Notes under the pieces: generated by a model
What the model was told of the DNA's origin: nothing
Database searches by the model: none
Seen by the model: only the letters and a program-made list of their open reading frames with translations
NCBI GenBank assembly: GCA_030639495.1
Contig: DAOWCP010000080.1
Coordinates: forward strand, 1 to 11,802
Source: JAGLTN01 sp023135255
GTDB lineage: Bacteria > Planctomycetota > Phycisphaerae > Sedimentisphaerales > Anaerobacaceae
Reading direction: 5' to 3'
Length of the DNA stretch: 11,802 nucleotides
Part shown: positions 1-6,424 of the stretch, piece after piece
Numbering within the stretch: position 1 is the first letter of the stretch
Layout: each line of letters starts with the position of its first letter
Translations under genes and position numbers: made by a program

Positions 1-1118
1 CTGCCCGGGCCTATATAAATAAGGTTGTTGTAAAACTGCACTTCGTCAACACGATCCCAGAAGTCGATTATCCCGTCACCGTCATTGATGCTGATATTAT
101 AGCGGACGATCGTATTAACATTGCCGCGGACAGGCTCATTACCGCCGTTGCATATTCTCATAAACCCACCATCATTGTCATGGCTGTAGTTATACTGAAA
201 TATGCCGTTCCTGCAGTTATAATCCGAGTCAAAACTTTCGCCGTCTTTTTTCCCCTTAACATTGCACACCTCGTTAAACTGTACGATAGTATTATCGCAG
301 CTCCAGGGCCAGATTCCGCAGGCGTGGTCTTTGCATCTCATCCTACAGCCGTTAATATAATTATACTCTATCAGGCATCCATCAGTTGCCATCGGCACAA
401 TCCCGTCGCCGCCGATATCTTCCAGCACATTATTGCGAATGACAACATTAACGCTCGGGTACCAGTCTTTGTCACGGTTAATATATTGGCCTCCGCCTAT
501 GATTCCGTTCCTGTCGCACCTCAAGAGCCGACAGTTTTCAATGATCAGCCCGTTAAAACGAGACTTAACTTTGTCACCGCTGCAATGCCAGCCGATGCCT
601 CTTCCGCCGCCCGCGGATTTATCATTGCTGCCGTTAACATCATGCACAAACAAACCATTAAGCCTGATCCCCCGTGCAATCCCGAAATCGTGAATTGTCA
701 CCATGACCCCTTGACGCCAAGGTTTTCGTTCTGCTCCGGTATTGGTTATCTCAAGATTATTGACTTCAAAATACTGCACATTATGAATCAGCAGCGTTGG
801 ATTAACTTTGCCCTGTCCCTCTATCAAAGGCTTATTGCCTTTGCCGTACATATCTATAATTACAGGATAACCTTTTTCGCCACTTCCTTTAGGCTTCAAC
901 TGACCGACATATCTGGAATCAGCCTTAAAAAGTATCTTATCGCCGGGCTTAAATTTCTGGCTGTTTACCTTTTTAATACTCTTCCACGCTGACTCGATTG
1001 CCGTGCCGTTATTGTTGTCATCACCCGCAGCACTATCGACATAATAAGTTTCCGCAATCGCAGAGATTGAGAATAAAACGATGAAAACAATTATTGCTAA
1101 AGCTGTTTTTTTTAACAT
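1..1118 (-). CDS. Secreted right-handed parallel beta-helix protein (N-terminal part, cut by window edge)
   Basis: An open frame of 372 codons runs from an ATG at 1118 off the left edge of the window without a stop. Residues 1-23 form a clear Sec signal peptide: MLKK, then a hydrophobic run ending SISAIAE. The mature protein begins YYVDSAAGDDNNNGT, followed by a W/I-K-K segment and PGDKILF, the usual entry to secreted beta-helix proteins. Repeating coils follow, rich in Asn and Gly and of the form 'NxxIxxN' or 'IxYNxI' (about 115-370), with motifs such as GRGIGWHC (173-179) and FDSDYNCRNGIFQYNYSHDNDGG (spanning 296-318). Many polysaccharide lyases and glycan-binding proteins share this fold, so a role in carbohydrate breakdown outside the cytoplasm is likely, but no catalytic residues can be assigned. 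An AGGGAC Shine-Dalgarno lies just upstream and a promoter at 1171-1199. The 270-codon plus-strand frame inside it is its antisense shadow. Confidence 0.85.
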   Translation of the reverse strand, partial: MLKKTALAIIVFIVLFSISAIAETYYVDSAAGDDNNNGTAIESAWKSIKKVNSQKFKPGDKILFKADSRYVGQLKPKGSGEKGYPVIIDMYGKGNKPLIEGQGKVNPTLLIHNVQYFEVNNLEITNTGAERKPWRQGVMVTIHDFGIARGIRLNGLFVHDVNGSNDKSAGGGRGIGWHCSGDKVKSRFNGLIIENCRLLRCDRNGIIGGGQYINRDKDWYPSVNVVIRNNVLEDIGGDGIVPMATDGCLIEYNYINGCRMRCKDHACGIWPWSCDNTIVQFNEVCNVKGKKDGESFDSDYNCRNGIFQYNYSHDNDGGFMRICNGGNEPVRGNVNTIVRYNISINDGDGIIDFWDRVDEVQFYNNLIYIGPG

Positions 1119-1170
1119 AACGTCCCTATTTCTAAAAAACGGTTACCAAACAACATTTTTTACAAAGCGA

Positions 1171-1199
1171 ATAATAGCAAATTTCGCCTCAATAATCAA
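1171..1199 (-). promoter_or_regulatory. Putative sigma70-type promoter of the beta-helix gene
   Basis: Read on the minus strand, TTGATT (1199-1194) and TATTAT (1176-1171) are separated by exactly 17 bp. The -10 matches consensus at 5 of 6 positions and the -35 at 4 of 6. The predicted transcript starts near 1164, giving a leader of about 46 nt before the ATG at 1118. It suggests the beta-helix gene is transcribed independently of the ABC transporter gene upstream. Confidence 0.5.
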
Positions 1200-1230
1200 T
1201 AGTTTGATACCGTAATGTCGTTATGTTATT

Positions 1231-3015
1231 TTAAAATCCGGTATGACTGGCAACGGAGTTGCCTGCGTGGAGTTCTTTTGGAGTGCAGGTTTTTGTTATC
1301 TGACCATTATTCATGATTACTACTTTATCAACCAAATTCTCATCGATAATTGAAAGGTCATGCGTCACCAGAAAAGTTATACAGCCGGGGGACTTTAATT
1401 CTGTTATGCCCTGCAGAAGTTTTTTTTGTGATTCCATATCTATCGAGCTTGTAATTTCATCCAGCAGAAGCAAAGAAGCATTTTTTAATATTGCCCGCAA
1501 AGTTGCAAGTTTCTGAAATTGGCCTACTGAAAATCCTCTGCCGCTGCTGCCGAGTTTTATTGTTTCAACGTCGACTGGATCTGTAATAATATCACCTATG
1601 CCGAGGGTTTCCGCGTAACTGTGAATTTTGCATATATCGAGATCGCTGTTTGAAGAAGACAGGTTGTTAACTAAAGTATCTGCAAAGAAAAAACTTTCCT
1701 GCGGAACGATAGCTAATTTTTTAAAGTAACTCTGCGGTTTTATCTTTTTAATTTCAATGCCGTTAACGCTGACGCTGCCGTCGTAATTATTTTCCAGTCC
1801 CGCAAGTATTTTAAGCAACGTACTTTTGCCCGCACCGCTCGGTCCGATGATTGCTATCGTCTCACCTCTATGAACTGTAAAATTTAATCTGTTAAGGCAA
1901 GGCTTGTTTTTGTCATAGCTGAAATTCAAATTATTACATTCGATTTTTTCAACCCCGCGGTCGAGCAGATATTTTTTCTCTGTTTGCTTGCTTTCATAAC
2001 TTAAAATATCCCTCAGCCTCTGCGCCGAAACAGAACCGTTCATCAGTGCTCTGTATATCTCCGCAATCTTCTGGAAAGGGCCGGTAAGCATGCTGAGATA
2101 CATCCCGAGCGCAACGACCTGACCCAGCTGAAGCTTTCCGGTAAATACAAAATACCATGCTCCAAAGATAATGAAAAAGCCACTGCCGCCGATTACAAGT
2201 TGATTCAGGTTCATCCAAAATGCCCCGGTCTTCCACGAAGCAAAAATAATCCTCAGCCTTTGCCTCAACAACTCTTTAAATTGTAGCCTTCTTTTATTAT
2301 CAAGGCCGAAGACTTTTGAAACCAAAAGGCCTTTAGCACTCTCAGCGGTAAAGGTGGTTATCTTTTCACTGATATTCCTGTTTGCCAGGCTAAGCATCCT
2401 CAGTTTTTTTGCTACAATAATCGTGAACAGATAACTCAGCGGTATTGTTGCCAAAGCCAGTACTGTTATCCACGCAGCCAGCTTAAACATTATTATTAAT
2501 GCTATCACAAGAGTAAACACCGCCGAACCCAATTGCGGAATTATCGAAGTCAAACATTGCACAACCATTCTGCTGTCACCTACTATCCTTTCGATGAATG
2601 AGCCGATACTTTTGCTGAGCATATCTGACAGGTTCATTTTCTGCAGACCGTAGAACAGCCTCATAGAAAGTTTAAATTCCAGCTTATTGTGAATGTAGGT
2701 TAAAAGATAACCTGAAAAAATTGACAGAGTGGTACTAATCATCTTCAACCCTGCCAAGCTTACGCAGATAAATATCAGTAAGGATATATCTTTTCGCGGA
2801 TAAGCAGTATCAATTATCGTCTTGAGAAAGATAGGCGTAACCAGAGGCGGTATTGCCGTTGCTATCGTTATCAGAACCAGTGTTATTACCTTAAAACGGC
2901 AAGGTCTGAGCGACACGGATATTTTTTTTATATCTCCAACGGCGTTGCCAGCGTCTCTAAAAGTACTTTTAATTTTCTCTGCTGGGGTACTAAAAAAATT
3001 CGGTAATACTGCCAT
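1231..3015 (-). CDS. ABC exporter, fused permease and ATPase, of the RiPP cluster
   Basis: This 594-residue half-transporter probably works as a homodimer in the inner membrane and exports the modified peptide. Residues 1-330 are a type-IV exporter membrane domain with about six hydrophobic segments (near 43-66, 76-98, 158-178, 181-201, 271-291 and 294-314). Residues 355-594 are the ATPase: Walker A GPSGAGKST (391-399), Q-loop Gln439, Walker B LLLLDE (515-520) with catalytic Glu520, D-loop SSID, and switch His552 in VTHD. The ABC signature is degenerate: FSVGQ (495-499) instead of LSGGQ. There is no N-terminal C39 peptidase, so it does not cleave the leader itself. The gene starts 3 bp after the stop of the radical SAM/SPASM gene and has no strong Shine-Dalgarno, consistent with translational coupling. 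The export cargo is inferred from the neighbours; immunity by efflux is another possibility. Confidence 0.9.
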   Translation of the reverse strand: MAVLPNFFSTPAEKIKSTFRDAGNAVGDIKKISVSLRPCRFKVITLVLITIATAIPPLVTPIFLKTIIDTAYPRKDISLLIFICVSLAGLKMISTTLSIFSGYLLTYIHNKLEFKLSMRLFYGLQKMNLSDMLSKSIGSFIERIVGDSRMVVQCLTSIIPQLGSAVFTLVIALIIMFKLAAWITVLALATIPLSYLFTIIVAKKLRMLSLANRNISEKITTFTAESAKGLLVSKVFGLDNKRRLQFKELLRQRLRIIFASWKTGAFWMNLNQLVIGGSGFFIIFGAWYFVFTGKLQLGQVVALGMYLSMLTGPFQKIAEIYRALMNGSVSAQRLRDILSYESKQTEKKYLLDRGVEKIECNNLNFSYDKNKPCLNRLNFTVHRGETIAIIGPSGAGKSTLLKILAGLENNYDGSVSVNGIEIKKIKPQSYFKKLAIVPQESFFFADTLVNNLSSSNSDLDICKIHSYAETLGIGDIITDPVDVETIKLGSSGRGFSVGQFQKLATLRAILKNASLLLLDEITSSIDMESQKKLLQGITELKSPGCITFLVTHDLSIIDENLVDKVVIMNNGQITKTCTPKELHAGNSVASHTGF

Positions 3016-3018
3016 AAG

Positions 3019-4482
3019 TTATTTTTTCGAGCTGTTATCAATATTTTTTTCAATTGTACGGTAGTCCGCAAAGTTCCACATAGCCTCTTCCAGGTCATGT
3101 CTGCGCTGACATATTTTTTTATCTTCGTTGTACCAGTTTGGATCGCAGCAAGTTAGCTTGCCGTTGGTAAAATAAGTCGCAGCCCTGCACCCGCCGCCGC
3201 ATATATATTTCATAACGCAGTCTTTACAAACTTGGGTATTGTCGACGTTCCATTTATCAGAAATATCATTAGCTTTGTGCAATATTTCTTCAATGTCGTC
3301 TTTTGCAATATTCCCAAGGCAGAACTCTTCCAGGAAAAGCGAGGCACACGGATAGACATTGCCGTCGTTTGCAATGCTTATAGCCCCTAATCCGATACCG
3401 CAGTTTCTCTTTATGCCCCCACGCGCGATTACAGAAAAACACGACGAAGTAAAGCTTAAGTTCATTTTGTTTTTGCCTGGCTTTGGAGTTGTGTTTTTCT
3501 TTTTTATATTTTCATGTGCCATCAGAATTTCAGGAATCTTTTCTTTCATTAGCGAGTTGCTGATTTGGAGGTCACGATGTTTATTGCCGCGACCGACAGG
3601 TGTGAAATGTCCGAATTGCAAATGGTCTATTGCCAGACTATCACAAAGCGTAACCATCTCACACATCTCATGGTGATTACAACTGGTTGGTGTAAATGCT
3701 ACTGATACTAATTTATCTGTTATCCTCTTAAGCATTTTTACAGTTGCGACTGCTTTATCAAAACTGCCCTTAGATCGTAAAATATCATTTGTCTCTGCGG
3801 TAGCTCCGTCGATAGATATCTGCACGCCGTCGACAAGTTTCATTACTTCAGCCCATTGCTCTTCGTTGCCGACCGTGCCGTTTGACAAAATCGTGATTGA
3901 GCTGAAGCACTCTCTTGAGCGTATCTCTTTTAAAATATCAATAACAAGTTCAGGTTTGAGCATCGGTTCGCCGCCCGATATGATAAGTCTTACATGCTCA
4001 TTGTTTTTATTATATTTTGAAAGATAATCGAGCAAAGGCTTTAGCTGCTCGGCAGAAAGGCTAACGTTGTCTGTCTTTTTAGAATCAAAATAACAATATG
4101 GACATCTAAGGTTGCATTTGCCGACAGGGTGGATCCATACTACGCCCGGTTTAATCTTTATATCATTTTGAGGCGAGATTGTTGTCGTGGTTGGCTTTTT
4201 ATTATTTATGACACTGCCAAAACCCACATTGACCAGGCTATTTAAAAAAGCAGTTACGTCATCCTTGATTAGCTCAGCATCTAAATCATTTTCGCGGGTT
4301 AAGATATGAATTATCTCATCGATATTTTTTGTCCCGTCGATAATATCTTCAATTATATGAGCCCCTGTTGAATTTACCTTGACCCACTTCCCTTCGTTTT
4401 CGCATATAAAAAGTTTCTCATTTTCTCTTTCCGATACATAACAATTTCCTGGACATTTTATTACATCTTCAGATTTTATCAT
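3019..4482 (-). CDS. Radical SAM/SPASM peptide-modifying enzyme with N-terminal PqqD-like domain
   Basis: The 487-residue protein has three parts. Residues 1-95 resemble a PqqD-type winged-helix recognition element (RRE), with W33 and V34 and the 'IDGTKNIDEII' helix (48-58), which in RiPP systems binds the precursor leader. Residues 113-330 are the radical SAM barrel, with CNLRCPYC (Cys123, Cys127, Cys130) holding the SAM-binding 4Fe-4S cluster and GGEP at 170-173. Residues 350-460 are a SPASM domain: Cys361 and Cys379 in the C-x(n)-G-x-YPC pattern, then C-x2-C-x5-C-x3-C (419, 422, 428, 432), followed by Cys445/446 and Cys458, enough for two auxiliary 4Fe-4S clusters. This RRE-rSAM-SPASM layout is that of sactipeptide and ranthipeptide thioether synthases such as AlbA. 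Thioether formation on the 59-residue peptide upstream is the leading inference; other C-C or C-X crosslinks are possible. It lies 14 bp after the B12 radical SAM gene. Confidence 0.88.
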   Translation of the reverse strand: MIKSEDVIKCPGNCYVSERENEKLFICENEGKWVKVNSTGAHIIEDIIDGTKNIDEIIHILTRENDLDAELIKDDVTAFLNSLVNVGFGSVINNKKPTTTTISPQNDIKIKPGVVWIHPVGKCNLRCPYCYFDSKKTDNVSLSAEQLKPLLDYLSKYNKNNEHVRLIISGGEPMLKPELVIDILKEIRSRECFSSITILSNGTVGNEEQWAEVMKLVDGVQISIDGATAETNDILRSKGSFDKAVATVKMLKRITDKLVSVAFTPTSCNHHEMCEMVTLCDSLAIDHLQFGHFTPVGRGNKHRDLQISNSLMKEKIPEILMAHENIKKKNTTPKPGKNKMNLSFTSSCFSVIARGGIKRNCGIGLGAISIANDGNVYPCASLFLEEFCLGNIAKDDIEEILHKANDISDKWNVDNTQVCKDCVMKYICGGGCRAATYFTNGKLTCCDPNWYNEDKKICQRRHDLEEAMWNFADYRTIEKNIDNSSKK

Positions 4483-4496
4483 TAGTATGATCTTTC

Positions 4497-5807
4497 TTAA
4501 CTTTGTAGTCTTTCAACTGCTTCAAAATATATTGAACGAAGTTGTTCAGTTGTAAAATTTTCAGTTGATATGATAGGCTCTGCCATGTTTAAATCTTCCC
4601 ATCGGTGAGAATGAATATTCAGGCCGATCTCCTGGCTGTGCTCATACTGATAAGTGCCGGGATAAGGAGTATTGACACCAAAAAAAGGAGCCACATTATA
4701 TTTCTTTTTTAATTGCTCAACATAATCTATGAGCTTTCTCATTATCTCAATGGTGTCCCAGGCATGACCAAAGATAAAAGAAATGTATGTTCTGATGTCT
4801 GCCTGGTAAAAACATTTTATCGCATACTCGATTTGTTCTATCGTGACATTTTTTCTGATCTTTTTCAATATCTCATTATTGCTGCTTTCAAGGCCGATCT
4901 GCACTCGGTGACAACCTGCCCCTGCCATCGCTTCAGCTATCTCCGGATTAACAGCATCTGCTCTGGTTTCGCACATCCACCCCAATTTTCTGTCGAGTTT
5001 GTTCAATTCTTGGCAAAAAGAAAAAACCCTGCTTCTTATAGCGGTAAAAGTGTCATCGGTAATATAAAAGTTTTTTATATCATAACGGTCAATAAAATAT
5101 TTTATCTGTTTCATAACACTTTCAATACTTCTGCTGCGATAGCTCGAGTGCATAGTATTTGCTGAACAAAAAACACATTTGCCCGGGCATCCTCTTGCTG
5201 TCGAAATAGAAAATGGCATTGCATAATTATCAATGTCAATAAAATCGACATCACAGATTGGCAGATCATCAAGGTTTTTAATTGGTTTTCTTGCGGAATT
5301 TTTTATGATTCTTTTGCTTTGACTGTCGCGGTAACATATTCCCTCAACTTTTGCCAGTTCTGGACGGTTGTTTTTGGAGAGAGTTGAAAGAAGATGCTCA
5401 AAACTGATTTCACCTTCGTGCAAAACTGCAAAATCAAGCTGTTCAACTTTTTCCATAAATTCGTTATAGCTGAACGTTACCAAAGGTCCGCCGGCAACCG
5501 TAATAATTCCAGGCCATATTTTTTTTAATTCGTTAATTAAATAACGGGTGCTCTTCCAGTTATCGGGATACGTCGTAAAGCCCACAACATCAGGTCTCTG
5601 TTTGATTATGGTCTTGAAAAATTTATCCTTAGTTGTTTGAATCGACATCAAATCATGCACGAAAACATCATAAGATTTTTCTCGCAGATAGTTTGCAAGA
5701 TGCAGAATTCCTATTGGTGGTATTTTTATGTTGTTATTAGTTTTGTTGCGCCGAGTTTGTGATAAAGGAGCAACGATAAGTACGATGTTTTTTATGTTTC
5801 TTTTCAT
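4497..5807 (-). CDS. B12-binding radical SAM enzyme
   Basis: The N-terminal half (about residues 7-150) is a Rossmann-like cobalamin-binding domain. It opens NIVLIVAPL and includes PPIGILHLANYL, VVGFTTYP, VAGGP and HEGE, the order seen across the B12-binding radical SAM superfamily. No DxHxxG motif is present, which is usual for this class. The radical SAM domain follows with ARGCPGKCVFC; the three cluster cysteines are 207, 211 and 214 when counted from the ATG at 5807. Family members methylate unreactive carbon or phosphorus, or rearrange rings. Beside a RiPP precursor, C-methylation or another peptide modification is the natural inference. The ATG at 5807 forms an ATGA overlap with the stop of the PqqD-like gene and is preferred for that reason. 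A GTG at 5819 (MAIK..., 440 aa) has GGAA about 5 nt upstream and remains a real alternative. There is no RRE in this protein, so it may use the separate PqqD-like protein. Confidence 0.87.
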   Translation of the reverse strand: MKRNIKNIVLIVAPLSQTRRNKTNNNIKIPPIGILHLANYLREKSYDVFVHDLMSIQTTKDKFFKTIIKQRPDVVGFTTYPDNWKSTRYLINELKKIWPGIITVAGGPLVTFSYNEFMEKVEQLDFAVLHEGEISFEHLLSTLSKNNRPELAKVEGICYRDSQSKRIIKNSARKPIKNLDDLPICDVDFIDIDNYAMPFSISTARGCPGKCVFCSANTMHSSYRSRSIESVMKQIKYFIDRYDIKNFYITDDTFTAIRSRVFSFCQELNKLDRKLGWMCETRADAVNPEIAEAMAGAGCHRVQIGLESSNNEILKKIRKNVTIEQIEYAIKCFYQADIRTYISFIFGHAWDTIEIMRKLIDYVEQLKKKYNVAPFFGVNTPYPGTYQYEHSQEIGLNIHSHRWEDLNMAEPIISTENFTTEQLRSIYFEAVERLQS

Positions 5808-6172
5808 TTTGATAGCCACATTGTTCCGGGGTTATCAAGCAGGTTTTTCTGATACAGTTCATTTAAAAATACTAAAAGCTGTTCCTTGTTTTTATTTGAA
5901 AGTTGCACGCCATTGTTTTTCATTGCTTCGAAAATTTCCTCAACAGAACGTTTACCGTCAATACAAAGCCATACTTTTGCCAATACCGGGTTCAAATAAT
6001 ACCGATCCATTGTTTTCAAATATTTTACTAAGATTGTTCCATTGTCGAATTGCTTCCACAAATGGCTTATGCGTTTAAGTACTGAATTATGTTTTATTTC
6101 CATGTTGATACCATTGAATAGATTTGTTTTGTCGATAATTTTGTTGCCGGAAGAGTAATTCATAACCGGCAT
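5804..6172 (-). CDS. PqqD-like RiPP recognition protein
   Basis: This is a small protein (122 aa) whose residues 28-112 fit the PqqD family: an N-terminal beta region with ILVKYLKTMDRYYLNP (47-62), then VWLCIDGKRSVEEIFEAM (67-84), the family's hallmark 'W..iDG.rt..EI...' signature, and a C-terminal helix LLVFLNELYQKNLLD. PqqD-type domains bind RiPP leader peptides and present them to radical SAM enzymes. It sits between the precursor and the B12 enzyme and overlaps the latter at ATGA, so it is probably the adaptor for that enzyme. The start is uncertain. ATG 6172 has GGAAG only about 1-2 nt upstream. ATG 6163 (Met4) has it at a better distance. Met24 at 6103 would still keep the whole PqqD fold. 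The first two starts lie in the loop of a perfect hairpin at 6143-6184. Confidence 0.85.
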   Translation of the reverse strand: MPVMNYSSGNKIIDKTNLFNGINMEIKHNSVLKRISHLWKQFDNGTILVKYLKTMDRYYLNPVLAKVWLCIDGKRSVEEIFEAMKNNGVQLSNKNKEQLLVFLNELYQKNLLDNPGTMWLSK

Positions 6173-6184
6173 TCTTCCGGCAAC
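6143..6184 (-). promoter_or_regulatory. Perfect 12-bp inverted repeat enclosing the start of the PqqD-like gene
   Basis: The arms at 6184-6173 and 6154-6143 are exact complements (GTTGCCGGAAGA and TCTTCCGGCAAC, minus strand) with an 18-nt loop. In mRNA the ATGs at 6172 and 6163 both lie in the loop, and the only Shine-Dalgarno-like GGAAG lies in the stem. No U-tract follows the stem, so it is not a typical intrinsic terminator. It more likely limits translation of the enzyme genes, or stabilises or processes the precursor mRNA end. It begins 21 nt after the precursor stop codon. Confidence 0.6.
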
Positions 6185-6205
6185 TTAGATTACAAATACA
6201 ATTTC

Positions 6206-6385
6206 CTATACATCAGCTGAAAGCGTAATTGCAATCGCTAATGTTACATACGACTCTTGGCATTTATCCGCACAAAAGCTTGGGCAGCAATACTTTTCCG
6301 GCGATTCGAGATCGCTGTTAGAACTACTGTTAAAGATTGGCCCACTAAGTTTGGGTACAGAAAAAACTTTTGAGTTTAGTTTCAT
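6206..6385 (-). CDS. Putative RiPP precursor peptide, 59 aa, Cys-rich core
   Basis: A short frame runs from ATG 6385 to TAG 6206, with a good Shine-Dalgarno (AAAGGAA, 6397-6391) 6 nt upstream. The peptide starts MKLNSKVFSVPKLSGPIF, a polar leader-like segment with a few hydrophobic anchors, followed by a Ser/Asn/Asp/Glu linker (19-30). The Cys-rich part is YCCPSFCADKC: Cys33, Cys34, Cys38 and Cys42. It ends with a hydrophobic tail, YVTLAIAITLSADV (46-59). No signal peptide or membrane function is obvious. It lies directly before the PqqD-like and radical SAM genes, where RiPP precursors usually sit. The C-x3-C-x3-C block followed by a hydrophobic acceptor-rich tail resembles sactipeptide cores. 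There is no evident Gly-Gly cleavage site. The coding call rests on position, Shine-Dalgarno and composition; I cannot assign it to a named precursor family. Confidence 0.75.
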   Translation of the reverse strand: MKLNSKVFSVPKLSGPIFNSSSNSDLESPEKYCCPSFCADKCQESYVTLAIAITLSADV

Positions 6386-6424
6386 GGTATTTCCTTTCTC
6401 TTTATAAAAGATTAAATGATAAAA

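Noticed and set aside
180..992. 270-codon open frame on the plus strand
   Set aside because: It is the antisense shadow of the beta-helix gene, whose minus-strand frame has a signal peptide, a Shine-Dalgarno sequence and clear beta-helix repeats. The plus-strand protein has no recognisable domain.
1113..1228. 10-bp inverted repeat TAACATAACG ... CGTTATGTTA flanking the gap before the beta-helix gene
   Set aside because: The arms are AT-rich and about 96 bp apart, and one covers the start codon of the beta-helix gene. Chance is a sufficient explanation.
1196..1243. ATACCG/CGGTAT inverted repeat after the ABC transporter gene as a terminator
   Set aside because: Only 6 bp with a 26-nt loop and no T tract on the minus strand; too weak to call.
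4713..5165. 150-codon plus-strand frame inside the B12 radical SAM gene
   Set aside because: It lies entirely antisense to a well-supported enzyme and its translation shows no family features.
6386..6424. TATAAA at about 6402 as a separate promoter for the precursor gene
   Set aside because: No -35 or TGn element is present, and the implied transcript start would fall on the Shine-Dalgarno sequence. Co-transcription from 7656-7664 is simpler.
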